Part shown: in pieces, positions 63,797 through 64,000 of the stretch
Layout of the letters: each line of letters begins with the position of its first letter
Numbering within the stretch: the stretch's first letter is position 1
NCBI RefSeq assembly: GCF_013127955.1
Contig: NZ_CP053435.1
Coordinates: 992,001 to 1,056,000, forward strand
Length of the DNA stretch: 64,000 bases
Direction: 5' to 3'
DNA from: Spirosoma taeanense
GTDB taxonomy: Bacteria > Bacteroidota > Bacteroidia > Cytophagales > Spirosomataceae
Position numbers and translations under genes: made by a program
Notes under the pieces: model-generated
Databases searched by the model: none
What the model was told of the DNA's origin: nothing
The model's input: only the letters and a program-made list of their open reading frames with translations

Positions 63797-64000
63797 GACC
63801 GGATTTAGCTGAGCTAATAAAACGCCAGATCAGGCGACGTTTGATCTATTCAATAAGCAACTCAGTAGTAAATATAAACCCGTTTCGAATAAGAACCAGG
63901 ATAAATACTGGTTTTGATTGAACGAAATGTGGTTAACCTGAATGAGGAAACCCGCCAACGTATAGCCCACCTGAATCGGGTTTGTCTGAAAAATCGTAAA
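63797..64000. other. Window-end intergenic sequence
   Basis: About 200 bp upstream of the TonB-signature gene. Nothing recognisable; the next gene lies beyond the window. Confidence 0.4.

Noticed and set aside
1..64000. tRNA, rRNA, CRISPR arrays, insertion sequences and riboswitches
   Set aside because: No cloverleaf-like sequence, regularly spaced repeats, transposase or integrase frame, or known riboswitch core was recognised on reading; automated scans were not possible.

Overview
The window looks like a chromosomal segment of a Cytophagales-type Bacteroidota, probably a Spirosoma or Larkinella relative. Supporting signs are four large TonB-dependent receptors, a FecR-type anti-sigma factor, DUF4270 / DUF2490 / DUF2911 proteins, a short GT5 'glycogen synthase' next to panC, promoters of the form TTG-N16-20-TAnnTTTG, few Shine-Dalgarno sequences and moderately high GC. 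No rRNA, tRNA, CRISPR array, integrase or transposase was seen.

Layout. 0-9 kb: FecR, an outer-membrane-type protein, a GH3/beta-lactamase fusion overlapping a DinB protein, DUF1345, a fused SpmA/SpmB protein, a VanX-like dipeptidase and a lipoprotein. 9.4-15.4 kb: panC, divergent short GT5 synthase plus DUF4270 lipoprotein, glmS and DUF2911, separated by strong terminators. 15.5-20.3 kb: an AT-richer accessory island with two secreted proteins of unknown function, a membrane-anchored winged-helix regulator, a DCL/DUF3223 protein and a small orphan gene. These are interspersed with repeats, one of which has the R''-L''-L'-R' layout of an integron attC site. 20.3-26.8 kb: secreted penicillin acylase and amidase, an IrrE-like protein lacking its metal site, a Raf-kinase-inhibitor-like protein and DUF2490. 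27-35 kb: two tandem paralogous TonB receptors, the second split by a one-base frameshift, then a Tat-exported oxidoreductase and a small secreted protein resembling a type IX secretion C-terminal domain.

35-46 kb: subtilase lipoprotein, GT-C membrane glycosyltransferase, RarA, an ECF sigma factor, adenine deaminase with a HGSNAT-like acyltransferase, and divergent altronate dehydratase plus SDR. 46-50.6 kb: a two-component pair divergent from a TonB receptor, with an 11-bp-period direct repeat in the shared promoter region. 50.7-55.6 kb: DedA, an NAD-dependent epimerase, KUP potassium transporter and a DUF2064 protein. 55.6-64 kb: an Oar-like TonB receptor, an ABC substrate-binding lipoprotein and two ABC permeases without an ATPase gene nearby, an unusual Ig-like/single-TM protein, and a protein carrying the N-terminal signature of Bacteroidota TonB.

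The best lead for something new is the 15.5-20.0 kb island with attC-like and companion repeats. The next best are the candidate response-regulator operator at 48.08 kb, the recurrent GAGTGAA-type intergenic repeats and the proteins at 60.1-61.4 and 63.3-63.8 kb. All family assignments were made by eye from sequence motifs; no database search was run.
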